A stretch of 64,000 nucleotides of DNA, taken from assembly GCF_900100785.1 (NCBI RefSeq), contig NZ_FNCP01000012.1, positions 1 through 64,000 of the forward strand. The letters are read 5' to 3'. This DNA is from Desulfosporosinus hippei DSM 8344 (GTDB taxonomy: Bacteria > Bacillota > Desulfitobacteriia > Desulfitobacteriales > Desulfitobacteriaceae). Below, in pieces: positions 26,310 to 34,197 of the stretch (within the stretch, counting starts at the first letter, position 1; the number at the start of each line of letters is the position of its first letter). Made by a program: the position numbers and the translations under genes. Below the pieces are notes generated by a model, which saw only the letters and a program-made list of their open reading frames with translations, had not been told where the DNA came from and ran no database searches.

Positions 26310-26335
26310 GAACATCACCTGGACATGTTGAGTAG
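26310..26335 (+). promoter_or_regulatory. microprotein upstream motif, copy 2
   Basis: GAACATC and GACATGTTGAGTAG start 12 bases apart, and the motif ends 56 bases before the ATG at 26392. Confidence 0.6.
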
Positions 26336-26391
26336 TATAAATCAAGAAACCTCTCATTCTTATGGGAATCTAAGATAAAGAGGTGAAGTAT

Positions 26392-26514
26392 ATGATTTGT
26401 GTAGCACTGATAATAATTATTATTTTATTGCTTATAATTATTGGGCAATTACTATGGCTTCAGAGACCGATCTTTCCAAAACCACAACCTTGTCGCAGAT
26501 TACTATTTTCTTAA
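26392..26514 (+). CDS. 40-residue membrane microprotein, family member 2
   Basis: 40 residues: MICVALIIIIILLLIIIGQ, LLWLQRP, then IFPKPQPC and an extra RRLLFS tail caused by loss of the stop seen in copy 1. AAGAGGTG lies upstream. The helix is nearly identical to copy 1 (14424). The locus is otherwise surrounded by broken genes, so it may be a recent duplicate that is still translated. Function unknown. Confidence 0.6.
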   Translation: MICVALIIIIILLLIIIGQLLWLQRPIFPKPQPCRRLLFS

Positions 26515-26568
26515 CAAGTTTTAGCCTGGGTTTATTGTCATAACCTATGTGTTTAAGCCCTCAACATG

Positions 26569-26632
26569 TGACAAAATAATGGAAAGACCGTAATGCGCCT
26601 AGGCTCTTTACGGTCTTTCCATTATTTTGTCA
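26569..26632. repeat. TGACAAAATAAT hairpin, copy 3
   Basis: A 25-bp perfect inverted repeat (26569-26593 with 26608-26632). It differs from copy 1 at one paired position changed on both arms. Confidence 0.85.
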
Positions 26633-26794
26633 TAAATATCCTAGACAAAGGTAACCCCTGCCGGACAAGGTGCATAAGATAATAAGGACAAACCAAGGCT
26701 TGACCAGCCTTATTTCAGAATAAGGAAGAGTTGTGCATGCCTTCGATTTGTTAAATACTCGTTGGTATCCGTAACCCGAAATAACCGCTTTGAC
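26633..26794 (+). pseudogene. decayed DUF1659 leader and gene
   Basis: 26633-26740 matches the leader of the DUF1659 operon (6525-6637). It then jumps to sequence matching the 3' half of the DUF1659 gene (TTGGTATCCGTAACCCGAAA). The start and middle are lost, so no protein can be made. Confidence 0.8.
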
Positions 26795-26805
26795 CATGGC
26801 AGTTC

Positions 26806-26829
26806 AAATTCGGAATCGATTCCGAATTT
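26806..26829. repeat. 24-bp perfect palindrome, copy 3
   Basis: Identical to copies at 6066 and 14621, with the same upstream decamer as copy 2. Confidence 0.9.
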
Positions 26830-27175
26830 GAGGAGAGATAAAGCTCTAGTTAGGTAGATGACAATTTTACAGTACAGCTCTTGAACTCTTTTTCTATAAT
26901 ATACGTAATCTAGATCTTGTAGTCTTGTTGTCTATTTTTCAAATCTATTGATTCAATCCGTGCAAGGTTCGCTAATGGTTCCGTTTGTAGGTCATCTTTT
27001 AATGGTGAGTTGGTTTTTTTAGTAGCCGCGGTACAGTTGCTGGCGAGAAATATCCGATATGTCCGGTCTCTTACAACTTGTTATAATGGACAAAAAAAGC
27101 TCCCCTATAAAGCAACAGATTTTTCGTTACTTCTAAGGAGAGCAAAAGTAAATGATTCCAAACAATATTCTTTTT
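26830..27175. other. intergenic region, no recognised gene
   Basis: AT-rich sequence with stop codons in all frames. A short GCTCCCC ... GGAGAGC pairing near 27100-27144 is weak. It may be more decayed mosaic sequence. Confidence 0.4.
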
Positions 27176-27334
27176 TTAAACCTTAAACTTTGAAATTGCT
27201 TCAGTAAGCGAATTTGCCTGCTCACTTAATTGCGCCATTGTCTGATTTACATGTTCTAGTTCACTTGCCACATTACCGGATGCAGCTGCAACCTCTTCAG
27301 CTCCTGAAGCTCCTTGACTAATTGTTTGGGTTAT
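27176..27334 (-). pseudogene. C-terminal remnant of a methyl-accepting chemotaxis protein
   Basis: Read on the minus strand: ITQTISQGASGAEEVAAASG, then NVASELEHVNQTMAQLSEQA and NSLTEAISKFKV followed by a stop. This is the typical C-terminal helix of chemoreceptors. The upstream coding part is absent; homology stops abruptly at 27334. Confidence 0.75.
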
Positions 27335-27421
27335 ACAGAGAAAAAGTCACAAAATGAGGAATAGAAAGAGTTATGTTTACAGAGGGTAGCTTAACTGCCT
27401 CATCCCTTTTTAGGTCTAAAT

Positions 27422-27979
27422 TTATATAGCATTAGTATATTTACTCCAAGTAATAGAATTAATAATTTTGTCTATATAGCTCATCTGGTCTTTCGAGAAG
27501 GAAGTTGTATCTGTAAAAAAAGAAATCCTTAATACCCCGCTGGTATCTGATTTTTTTAACCAGTACTCCACCCCCGAAATCCTGTAGCTTTCACCAAAAG
27601 ATGCAGTCCATTCGGTTAAACAACCGTTTTCATTGGCTATTTTAATTGGTTTAAGTGAATAGGAATGAAAATCGAAAGTGCTAATTCTCTTACTATTAAC
27701 CAAATAATTTTCCAGATCATCTAGGTTCCATATTTGTATATACCCTCTGATTAATATGGTCTGATCATTCAAGTAAACACTATAGAGTAGTTGCCCTCTC
27801 TCAATAATAGGGGTTTCCATAACTTTGGTTGATTCAGAAAGATTTAGGACAAGTTGATTATTTAAATTATGTTTTAAGACCTTTGTGTTTATGTAGCTAT
27901 TAACCGAAAGAATAGGGTTTCGCATAATTAGCGCTAGGCAAAAGCCTAGCACTACCCCTAGAATAATATGCTTTTTCAC
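27422..27979 (-). CDS. membrane-anchored protein, unknown function
   Basis: About 185 residues. The N-terminus KKHIILGVVLGFCLALIMRN forms a signal anchor. The remainder is a soluble extracytoplasmic domain (NQLVLNLSESTKVMETPIIE and on). The start is GTG at 27979, because a G-rich ribosome binding site lies six bases upstream. That site is locked in a long hairpin (27984-28022), so translation may be structure-controlled. I do not recognise the family. Confidence 0.65.
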   Translation of the reverse strand: MKKHIILGVVLGFCLALIMRNPILSVNSYINTKVLKHNLNNQLVLNLSESTKVMETPIIERGQLLYSVYLNDQTILIRGYIQIWNLDDLENYLVNSKRISTFDFHSYSLKPIKIANENGCLTEWTASFGESYRISGVEYWLKKSDTSGVLRISFFTDTTSFSKDQMSYIDKIINSITWSKYTNAI

Positions 27980-27983
27980 ATAG

Positions 27984-28022
27984 CTCCCCCCCAATAGGTT
28001 TTACTAAACCTTATTGGAGGGG
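27984..28022 (-). promoter_or_regulatory. hairpin sequestering a ribosome binding site
   Basis: On the minus strand CCCCTCCAATAAGGTTT pairs with AAACCTATTGGGGGGG (one bulge, one G-U). This buries the seven-G ribosome binding site of the 27422-27979 gene in a stem of about 16 bp. Confidence 0.6.
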
Positions 28023-28159
28023 ATAATTTTTTATAACAAATTATTGATGGTTAAAAGTTTGATTGCGAAGTAGTTTATCCTCCACCATCAATCTCCAGTG
28101 AATACTAGCTTCAGGTCTGCTCATTAGCTGCCATTATAATACAGACTCTTCGGCGAAGA

Positions 28160-29290
28160 TCAAGGCTTTAAGACAACCTTAATACAATCATCCAGCTTCT
28201 GGTCAAACAATTCATAAGCCTTTTTCCCATCATGCAGCGACATTCTGTGGGTTATAATGTCGGTAGCATCAAACTTATGCATTTTGATTAAATCTAAAAT
28301 CCGATCTATGTAAGAATGCGCAGGACATTGGCCCATTTTTAAGGTTATGTTTCGCGAAAAGAAATCTCCGAAGGGGAAGTTGTTGTATCTGGCTCCATAT
28401 ACCCCGACAACAGACACTGTTCCCCCTTTGCGTACAGCTTGAGAGGCAATTTCAATGGCTGACTTGGAACCCCCCTGAATTTTCAAGGCAGTCTCAAGCT
28501 TTTCAACAGTGGACATCTCTCCATCCATGCCTACACAATCTATGACAGCATCTGCTCCACCATGAGTTATCTCTTTGATAAATTCTCCGGTATTATCATG
28601 ATTCTTAAAATTCAGGGTTTCCACCATATTAAACTTCCTGGCATGATCAAGCCGATAGTCAAGATTATCGACTGCAATAATTCTGCTGGCTCCCATGTAA
28701 GCTGCCCATTTTTGAGCCAGTAAACCCACAGGACCACAGCCTAAAATAACAACCGTATCACCACTCTTCACGCCCCCATTTTCTACTCCCCAATAAGAGG
28801 TTGGCAGAATATCTGTTAAAAAGAGGACCTGTTCGTCCGTGAGCTCTTCGGGAATGATCCTGGGGCCAACATTGGCATAGGGTACCCGCAGATACTCGGC
28901 TTGACCGCCATCATAACCACCCATGAGTTCGCTATAGCCAAATATTCCACCTACTTCACCGTGCTCGTTGGAATTATCGCATTGACTCCACAAATCGTGA
29001 TTGCAATACCAACAGTGTCCACAAGCCACAGGGAAAGGCACAATCACCCGGTCCCCTTTTTTGAGCTTATTAACTCCTTTGGCGGTCTCTTCAACGACCC
29101 CCATAGCTTCATGCCCAATAATGAATCCCTTGGGCATTTTAGGGATTCTGCCACGAATTAAATGTAAATCCGACCCACAAATCGTTGTGGAGGTTACTTT
29201 GACGATGATATCATCCTCTTTGACAATTTTCGGGTCCTCGACGTTCTTAACCTCGACGTTTTGAACTCCTTGAAATGTTATTGCTTTCAT
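28160..29290 (-). CDS. zinc-dependent alcohol dehydrogenase (formaldehyde-dehydrogenase-like)
   Basis: 376 residues of the medium-chain dehydrogenase family. Catalytic zinc ligands are visible in TTICGSDLHLIRG and GHEAMGVVEE. The structural zinc lobe has CGHCWYCNHDLWSQCD, with three cysteines plus a fourth. The Rossmann fold is VVILGCGPVGLLAQKWA. The sequence resembles glutathione-independent formaldehyde dehydrogenases and related NAD(P)-dependent enzymes; the substrate is not certain. The ATG at 29290 with AAAGGAG is chosen over an extension of 24 residues. Monocistronic. Confidence 0.88.
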   Translation of the reverse strand: MKAITFQGVQNVEVKNVEDPKIVKEDDIIVKVTSTTICGSDLHLIRGRIPKMPKGFIIGHEAMGVVEETAKGVNKLKKGDRVIVPFPVACGHCWYCNHDLWSQCDNSNEHGEVGGIFGYSELMGGYDGGQAEYLRVPYANVGPRIIPEELTDEQVLFLTDILPTSYWGVENGGVKSGDTVVILGCGPVGLLAQKWAAYMGASRIIAVDNLDYRLDHARKFNMVETLNFKNHDNTGEFIKEITHGGADAVIDCVGMDGEMSTVEKLETALKIQGGSKSAIEIASQAVRKGGTVSVVGVYGARYNNFPFGDFFSRNITLKMGQCPAHSYIDRILDLIKMHKFDATDIITHRMSLHDGKKAYELFDQKLDDCIKVVLKP

Positions 29291-29480
29291 GAGGTGACTC
29301 CTTTCAATCAGGTGATTTTGCCTCCATGGTTTATTCTTCAGGAGCGTCTTAGGGATATTCACTCACAGTGCAAATTCATTCTGATAGTCTTTGACGATGG
29401 ATAATCAATTATTCCACTTTAAAGCTCTAACTTCCCGATCCCTGATCCGTTGATACCCTATGCGTAAGCACACTTCATAA

Positions 29481-29511
29481 AAATAACCACGTCGCCAAGA
29501 CGTGGTTATTT
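29481..29511 (-). terminator. strong hairpin upstream of the dehydrogenase
   Basis: A 13-bp perfect stem AAATAACCACGTC / GACGTGGTTATTT with a five-base loop. The T-run is on the minus strand. It could stop read-through into the dehydrogenase gene. Confidence 0.7.
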
Positions 29512-29541
29512 GGGTTCCGAGCTACACTTTGCTCAACAAAC

Positions 29542-29878
29542 ATGGATCGAATCATTGAGTCAACTTGTATTGGGGCAGTCGCCAAAAGACATTTTGGATT
29601 TTATCGCAGCATTTGGAAGTTCTATTATTTGGAACGGATTTCAGGCGCAATCTTTGTCAGTTTTGTAATTCGACAAGAAGGAAGTTATTTGGGAAGAGCT
29701 GTGGGCTTTGGCCTCACAACCTGGTTTTTTCTCTTTGCCATTGGCAACTTTATATCATATAGAGACCTTAGATACGGTCTCTTCGCTAACGGTCTTTTCA
29801 AATTGGATCAGTATTACAATATACGGAATTGTCTTAGGTTGGATTACAAAAAGGTGGGATGCTTATGAGCAAATATGA
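29542..29878 (+). pseudogene. frameshifted small membrane protein, YqhR-like
   Basis: One frame gives SGAIFVSFVIRQEGSYLGRA then VGFGLTTWFFLFAIGNFI. The next frame continues LYHIETLDTVSSLTVFSNWI then SITIYGIVLGWITKRWDAYE before a stop at 29878. Read together, the helices and the LGW-ITKR-type end resemble YqhR-like membrane proteins. At least one frameshift, near 29750, is needed, and the N-terminal part is unclear. Family assignment is tentative. Confidence 0.35.
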
Positions 29879-30079
29879 TCTAATAGCATAGACTAACTAC
29901 CATGATAAGCCTGTTATGGCCTGCTTCAATATTTCTCAGAAACTTAGGGCTCATTCCTATTATAGCAGCTAATTGTACTCAGAATGGCTGACCCTCGGGC
30001 GATAAATGCAATTCTCACAAGGGATTCGCATTTTATGTTGTTCCAGACCAGAAATTGGCTAAAGGACCTTTCAAATTGT

Positions 30080-30595
30080 TTAAACTCTAGCTTTTTTCAG
30101 ATAGCTGTCTAAAGCCTTCTGAGTTAACTGCGCAGTTTTATGCTCCCCTAGTCCATTTTGAATTCTCACAGCCTGTTCCAAAAAGTCTGCACACGTCTGA
30201 AAGTAGCCCCCAAGCTTGGTATAGATCCCTACGATAGTTCCTATGCTGGGTAATTGTTGTGCTACATCCTCGAAATTACCTGAGTCTTCAGCATTGTCCA
30301 CTTGAATTTTTAGCTTTATAAGCATTGCTCCAGTCTGCTCTTCCAATTCTTTAACAGCATCTTCACCAGTTCCAAGAATGCCATGTGCTACACCCTTCAG
30401 ATAGGTGATGACTTTCTCTCTATCCTCAGCTTTAAATTTTTTGCCAAAATACTGGGTCATTTTTTTCTTGACATTTTTAGTCGTTCCTTGAGCTTTGAGT
30501 AAGGCCAATAACATATTTACGGTATATGGGGAATTGTCCAGATCAAACAGAACCGTATCCATGTCAATGCAGTTTTCTAGAAGTAATTGCTTCAT
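30080..30595 (-). CDS. helical soluble protein, unknown function
   Basis: 171 residues, predicted mostly alpha-helical, with no signal or membrane segment. The N-terminal part has MDTVLFDLDNSPYTVNMLLA, a basic patch GTTKNVKKKMTQYFGKKFK and a TPR-like C-terminal end (GEHKTAQLTQKALDSYLKKA). I do not recognise a family. A 45-base fragment of the same gene lies at 14184-14232, so the region has taken part in recombination. Monocistronic. Confidence 0.65.
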   Translation of the reverse strand: MKQLLLENCIDMDTVLFDLDNSPYTVNMLLALLKAQGTTKNVKKKMTQYFGKKFKAEDREKVITYLKGVAHGILGTGEDAVKELEEQTGAMLIKLKIQVDNAEDSGNFEDVAQQLPSIGTIVGIYTKLGGYFQTCADFLEQAVRIQNGLGEHKTAQLTQKALDSYLKKARV

Positions 30596-30747
30596 CTAAC
30601 ACCATCCTTAATGAGAATCTATTTCAAGTGAGAAGATACCTTTATGGACTAATCCAGGACTATTCACGCTTTATATTCTACATTTTCATACATAAGCCTG
30701 CAAATATACAGAATAAATATGATCAAAAAAAAACCCGCCGACAGGAG

Positions 30748-30812
30748 ATCATCATTAAAAGCAGAAACCCGGCTGACCACACCTGGTTTCTGCTTCAAAC
30801 GGGATATCAAAA
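30748..30812 (+). pseudogene. second DUF2922 fragment with hairpin
   Basis: Matches 26150-26214: hairpin AGCAGAAACCCGG / CCTGGTTTCTGCT (30760-30794, one mismatch) followed by a DIKIAD-type coding scrap. It is another recombination remnant. Confidence 0.65.
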
Positions 30813-30848
30813 TCGCTGATAGATCCGGTCTCGCTCATTCTCAGAGTC

Positions 30849-31892
30849 TTAAACGTTGATTTGATACTGAGCCTCAGGTAGCCCAGCGTGCTGTAGGAAG
30901 TCACGACCTTGTACACTGACAACTCCCTCTTTAACGTCAACAACTAACCCCTGACTGGTCTCGGCCTGAGAGGAAGCCGGCCAAACTCGGCTGGTCGACG
31001 CACTATTGAACATCATAAACGTGTCTTTGACAAAAGAGTCCGGGGAACCTAAGCGCATGTGTAAATGACCGACGAAAAGAACAACATCCGGTACCGATTG
31101 CAGGATCTTCACGAGTTCTTTCTGCTGAACCACTAAATTAAACTTCCTTTGTGCCTGACTTTGGGAGGAAAAGACAGGTTGGTGCAAAAAGACAAAGACC
31201 GGTTTTCCCGGAGTCCGGTTCTCGGAGATTTTCTGATTCAACCAGGTTAATTGGGTTTCCGAAAGATATGCAGCATCTCCGATCTGTGGATCTGACATTC
31301 TCGACTTTTCGGAACCAAGAAAGATGAAGTGATAACCGTTAATATAGTGATCCGTATAGACCGTATCTCGCTCGGCAAAGTCCAAAAACCGTTGTATAGC
31401 CTGGGGATCCGTGTCTTGATTGGGAAAAGTATCCGAATTCCAAGCATTGCTGTCCGGATCATGAAAGGCTTTGTAAAATTCGTGATTGCCAATGGTGGGC
31501 AAAATCGGAGTGGTTTTTCCTGTACTTTCCCGCACCGAACGCAGGATTTGGGTGACCTTTTGATAGTCTTTCGGGGTACCATCCCCCAGATCACCATTGA
31601 GCACAACGAAATCAAGAGGCGGTTCTTGATTCACAAGAAGATCTTCTAAGGCTGTTTGAAACTTCAGCGGTGCCGAGTCACTTTGGAGAATATGAATATC
31701 GCTAATTACCGCAAATTGAACATTATTTTGACTTGACTTAGATCCATCATTTGCTTCCCCAGCTACGGACAAGGGAAACACTCCCATTAACGGAATCGGG
31801 ACATCTGTTTCTGGTAGGCTGGTTTTACGGTTAAAGCTACATCCTGTAAGAAAATATGCCAAAATTCCGGCTAAAAAGGTTCGTCGTTTCAT
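30849..31892 (-). CDS. calcineurin-like phosphoesterase lipoprotein
   Basis: 347 residues. The N-terminus MKRRTFLAGILAYFLTGCSF combines a twin-Arg-like start (only RR without the full Tat motif) with a lipobox. The metallophosphoesterase motifs are all present: ISDIHIL (D-H), LNGDLGDG (GD), TIGNHEF (GNHE), FLHQPVF and FVGHLHM (GH-H). It binds two metal ions in family members. It is anchored outside the membrane; the substrate is unknown. Monocistronic. Confidence 0.87.
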   Translation of the reverse strand: MKRRTFLAGILAYFLTGCSFNRKTSLPETDVPIPLMGVFPLSVAGEANDGSKSSQNNVQFAVISDIHILQSDSAPLKFQTALEDLLVNQEPPLDFVVLNGDLGDGTPKDYQKVTQILRSVRESTGKTTPILPTIGNHEFYKAFHDPDSNAWNSDTFPNQDTDPQAIQRFLDFAERDTVYTDHYINGYHFIFLGSEKSRMSDPQIGDAAYLSETQLTWLNQKISENRTPGKPVFVFLHQPVFSSQSQAQRKFNLVVQQKELVKILQSVPDVVLFVGHLHMRLGSPDSFVKDTFMMFNSASTSRVWPASSQAETSQGLVVDVKEGVVSVQGRDFLQHAGLPEAQYQINV

Positions 31893-32277
31893 TTATTCAT
31901 AATTCCCTCTTACGTTTATTTTTTTGATCACTTCTGCATTGACATTAAAGTTGGTTTCCCTAATCTTCAATATCGTAACACTTAGAGTTAGCTTTATGTC
32001 AATAGTAAATTATATCCTTTATAATTTGAAATAATAGCTTTGTTACGCTATTGCATCAGCCTATTTTTACTTAACTGATTCACTTTCGTAGGGCCAATTA
32101 TTAATACCCCTTGTAAGACAGACAATCTAACGCAATAGTTCTCTGCTATAACAATCACAGGATTCCTCCATTAAATCTCAAATATCTTGAAACATTGATA
32201 ATTCTACCTGTCCCTGCAGAAACCTTATTACAAAATCTTAGGCCAAGCATATAAGTGAACAAACCTCAAATAATAAA
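31893..32277. other. intergenic region, no recognised gene
   Basis: AT-rich; no ORF with a ribosome binding site. It probably holds the divergent promoters of the lipoprotein and the small gene pair. Confidence 0.45.
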
Positions 32278-32319
32278 TACTGCCCCACAATCGGAAACAT
32301 TTCCGATTGTGGGGCAGTA
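32278..32319. repeat. 20-bp perfect inverted repeat
   Basis: Arms of 20 bases (32278-32297 and 32300-32319; TACTGCCCCACAATCGGAAA reversed on the other side) with a two-base centre. There is no T-run on either side, so it looks less like a terminator than like a protein binding site or a leader structure for the 32450 genes. Confidence 0.8.
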
Positions 32320-32449
32320 TGGGCTGTATAAATCTATCACCGGGTTGACAGGCGCACAAAAATAGTCGACAATCAATTAATAATGTCGATAGGCAGGAAA
32401 TTCAGAATACTTCGTGAACTGTCTATGTAATGAGAAGAAGGAGGAAGTG

Positions 32450-32590
32450 ATGTCGTCAAAATTTGATCAAGAACAACAGAAATGTATATTCCGTGGGGCA
32501 GCTAGATTACTAAGATTTGCTAAGGTGCCATTAACATATTACCTGAAAAGGAGAGAAGCTTATGAGAGGGAGATATTATGTAATTCATAA
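32450..32590 (+). CDS. 46-residue basic protein
   Basis: The frame encodes MSSKFDQEQQKCIFRGAARL, LRFAKVPLTYYLKRREAYER and EILCNS. It is soluble and basic in the middle. AAGGAGG lies upstream of the ATG. The gene overlaps the next one (32562) by 29 bases in another frame, a sign of translational coupling. The family is not recognised. Confidence 0.55.
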   Translation: MSSKFDQEQQKCIFRGAARLLRFAKVPLTYYLKRREAYEREILCNS

Positions 32591-32792
32591 CCGCAACAAA
32601 AAGATAAATGAGAACTTCAATCCCACTACAAAAGGAACTGCTTCTATCTACTATTTAAGGACACCGAACAACTATACTGCTACTGTCTTAGAAGCCCAAG
32701 AAGATAGAAGAAGAGGGGTTATTTCAGCGAGTATAATCGTCGCATCCCTATTCATCTATACAATAATTATTATGGTTACAAATTATAATTAA
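32562..32792 (+). CDS. small protein with C-terminal membrane helix
   Basis: 76 residues. A basic N-terminus (MRGRYYVIHNRNKKINENFN) and a short middle domain (TATVLEAQEDRRRG) precede a membrane helix (VISASIIVASLFIYTIIIMV) at the C-terminus. AAAGGAGA precedes the ATG. Function unknown; probably works with the overlapping 46-residue gene. Confidence 0.6.
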   Translation: MRGRYYVIHNRNKKINENFNPTTKGTASIYYLRTPNNYTATVLEAQEDRRRGVISASIIVASLFIYTIIIMVTNYN

Positions 32793-32798
32793 ACTGTA

Positions 32799-33830
32799 TT
32801 AATGTGAGCCAAGGGATAATAGCCGCTCATCGTAATCTCTTGTCGCACAAGCCATACACAAAGGTGGCTCAAAGTCATCAAACACTTGTTTGTTACATGA
32901 AGTGCAAAACCGTCGCTTTCCTTGATACAAAAGAACTTTACCGGTTAGCAAACGATAGGATAAGGATTTAACTTCCATACTTATAGCTTTTGAACGGCAT
33001 ATACTGACACATCTTTGACAGTGGACGCATTTCAGTGGTTCATAAATCAAGGTCAACTGTTCCTTAGTGTCTGTTTTTGTTAACGCACCCTGGGGGCAAA
33101 TCTCTGGACATTCCCCGCAATTTGTACAGCGTTTGCTCACCTTTAATGCGGCTATAGGGAGTACCTCAATTTCGGATTTTCGTAATTTCCAGGTTTCCTC
33201 TAAGAACTGCCGAGTCTTGGGAATAAGATATGGCTCAAGGGAAGTATTGCCTGCTCGGATTGCTTCAAATTTCTCACGTCCGATGTCCCGCCAGCCCCTA
33301 CTCTCGTTCTGGGCTTGAACTGACACCGTTGGTTCACTGTTCCCTTCATCAGCTGCAACTTTAATCAATACCGGCGGATGATCTGCCCATGCGTTGTGCA
33401 ATTCCATAAAAATCTGCACACTTATTCCGCATGCTTTTTTATCCGGACAATCCGCACACTCTCCGGTGAATATGGTTAATTCCTTCTCCCGGGCATATAA
33501 CATTAGGGTCAGCCATAAATCCCGGTCAAAAATCCCCAGGCAAGGGATTTCATGACCTGCCGGAATTGCTTGTGGGCAGTTTAAAACAATCTTCTCTGAA
33601 CTTTTGAGATACTCATAGAGCTTATCTGTATCGCGATAGACAAATCCGTCGCTGGGACATACTGCCGTGCAAATCCCGCACTCTGTGCAATGCTTAGCAT
33701 CAAGTTCACGATATATGGAAATGGCTTGATGAGGACAGGAGTCGATACATAACCGGCAAAGATTATCAGAGGCCTTTTTTGCATTGAGACAATTATTTTG
33801 ATTATATACAATCTGACAATTATTCATCAT
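32799..33830 (-). CDS. multi-cluster 4Fe-4S ferredoxin-type protein with C-terminal zinc-ribbon-like end
   Basis: 343 residues, cytoplasmic. Two ferredoxin pairs are visible: CRLCIDSCPHQA with CTECGICTAVCPSDG near the N-terminus, and CTNCGECPEICPQGAL with CVHCQRCVSICRSKAI near 225-270. Further cysteines are in CADCPDKKACG and CTSCNKQ...CMACAT at the end. It could carry electrons for a redox enzyme, but no catalytic domain is seen. It ends seven bases from the convergent small gene. The hydrogenase operon lies upstream but behind its own terminator. Confidence 0.75.
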   Translation of the reverse strand: MMNNCQIVYNQNNCLNAKKASDNLCRLCIDSCPHQAISIYRELDAKHCTECGICTAVCPSDGFVYRDTDKLYEYLKSSEKIVLNCPQAIPAGHEIPCLGIFDRDLWLTLMLYAREKELTIFTGECADCPDKKACGISVQIFMELHNAWADHPPVLIKVAADEGNSEPTVSVQAQNESRGWRDIGREKFEAIRAGNTSLEPYLIPKTRQFLEETWKLRKSEIEVLPIAALKVSKRCTNCGECPEICPQGALTKTDTKEQLTLIYEPLKCVHCQRCVSICRSKAISMEVKSLSYRLLTGKVLLYQGKRRFCTSCNKQVFDDFEPPLCMACATRDYDERLLSLGSH

Positions 33831-34145
33831 TAAGACCCCTCTTCTGAACGGTTATATGTTCCCAACTAGGGGCTGTTCAGCAACCCCGAAGTTATTCCAC
33901 ATCTGAAAAGAAGCATAGCAGTAAATTCTTACTTAATTTAGTTCATTAGCCAATTTTAATCTATAACTAAAACTTAATAAACACAGACATTTATTAATCT
34001 GGTCTAAGTTGAGTTGGCTCTTTTAAGTGCTCTTTCAAGCAGAAGCTTATCTAACCTTGTAGGTTTAGTCAACATTCTATATCAAATATCGTTTATCAGG
34101 TATCGTATAAATATAGGCAAGTAATTGTTTTTCATATATCCACTC
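33831..34145. other. intergenic region
   Basis: Gene-free, AT-rich. It probably holds the promoter of the ferredoxin gene. No motif recognised. Confidence 0.45.
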
Positions 34146-34173
34146 AATCCCTCTGAAATTAATCAGAGGGATT
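34146..34173 (-). terminator. terminator of the hydrogenase operon
   Basis: AATCCCTCTGA / TCAGAGGGATT, 11-bp stem with a six-base loop, directly after the HybB-like gene. Confidence 0.7.
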
Positions 34174-34197
34174 AAGTGAATAACTTAAGCTAAATGC

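Noticed and set aside
26147-26335. 62-codon plus-strand frame as a real gene
   Set aside because: Only its middle matches DUF2922. The rest runs through a hairpin and into the microprotein upstream motif, so it is a remnant.
6461-26632. the three TGACAAAATAAT hairpins as a CRISPR array
   Set aside because: They are 0.7 to 19 kb apart, palindromic over their whole length and lack regular spacers.
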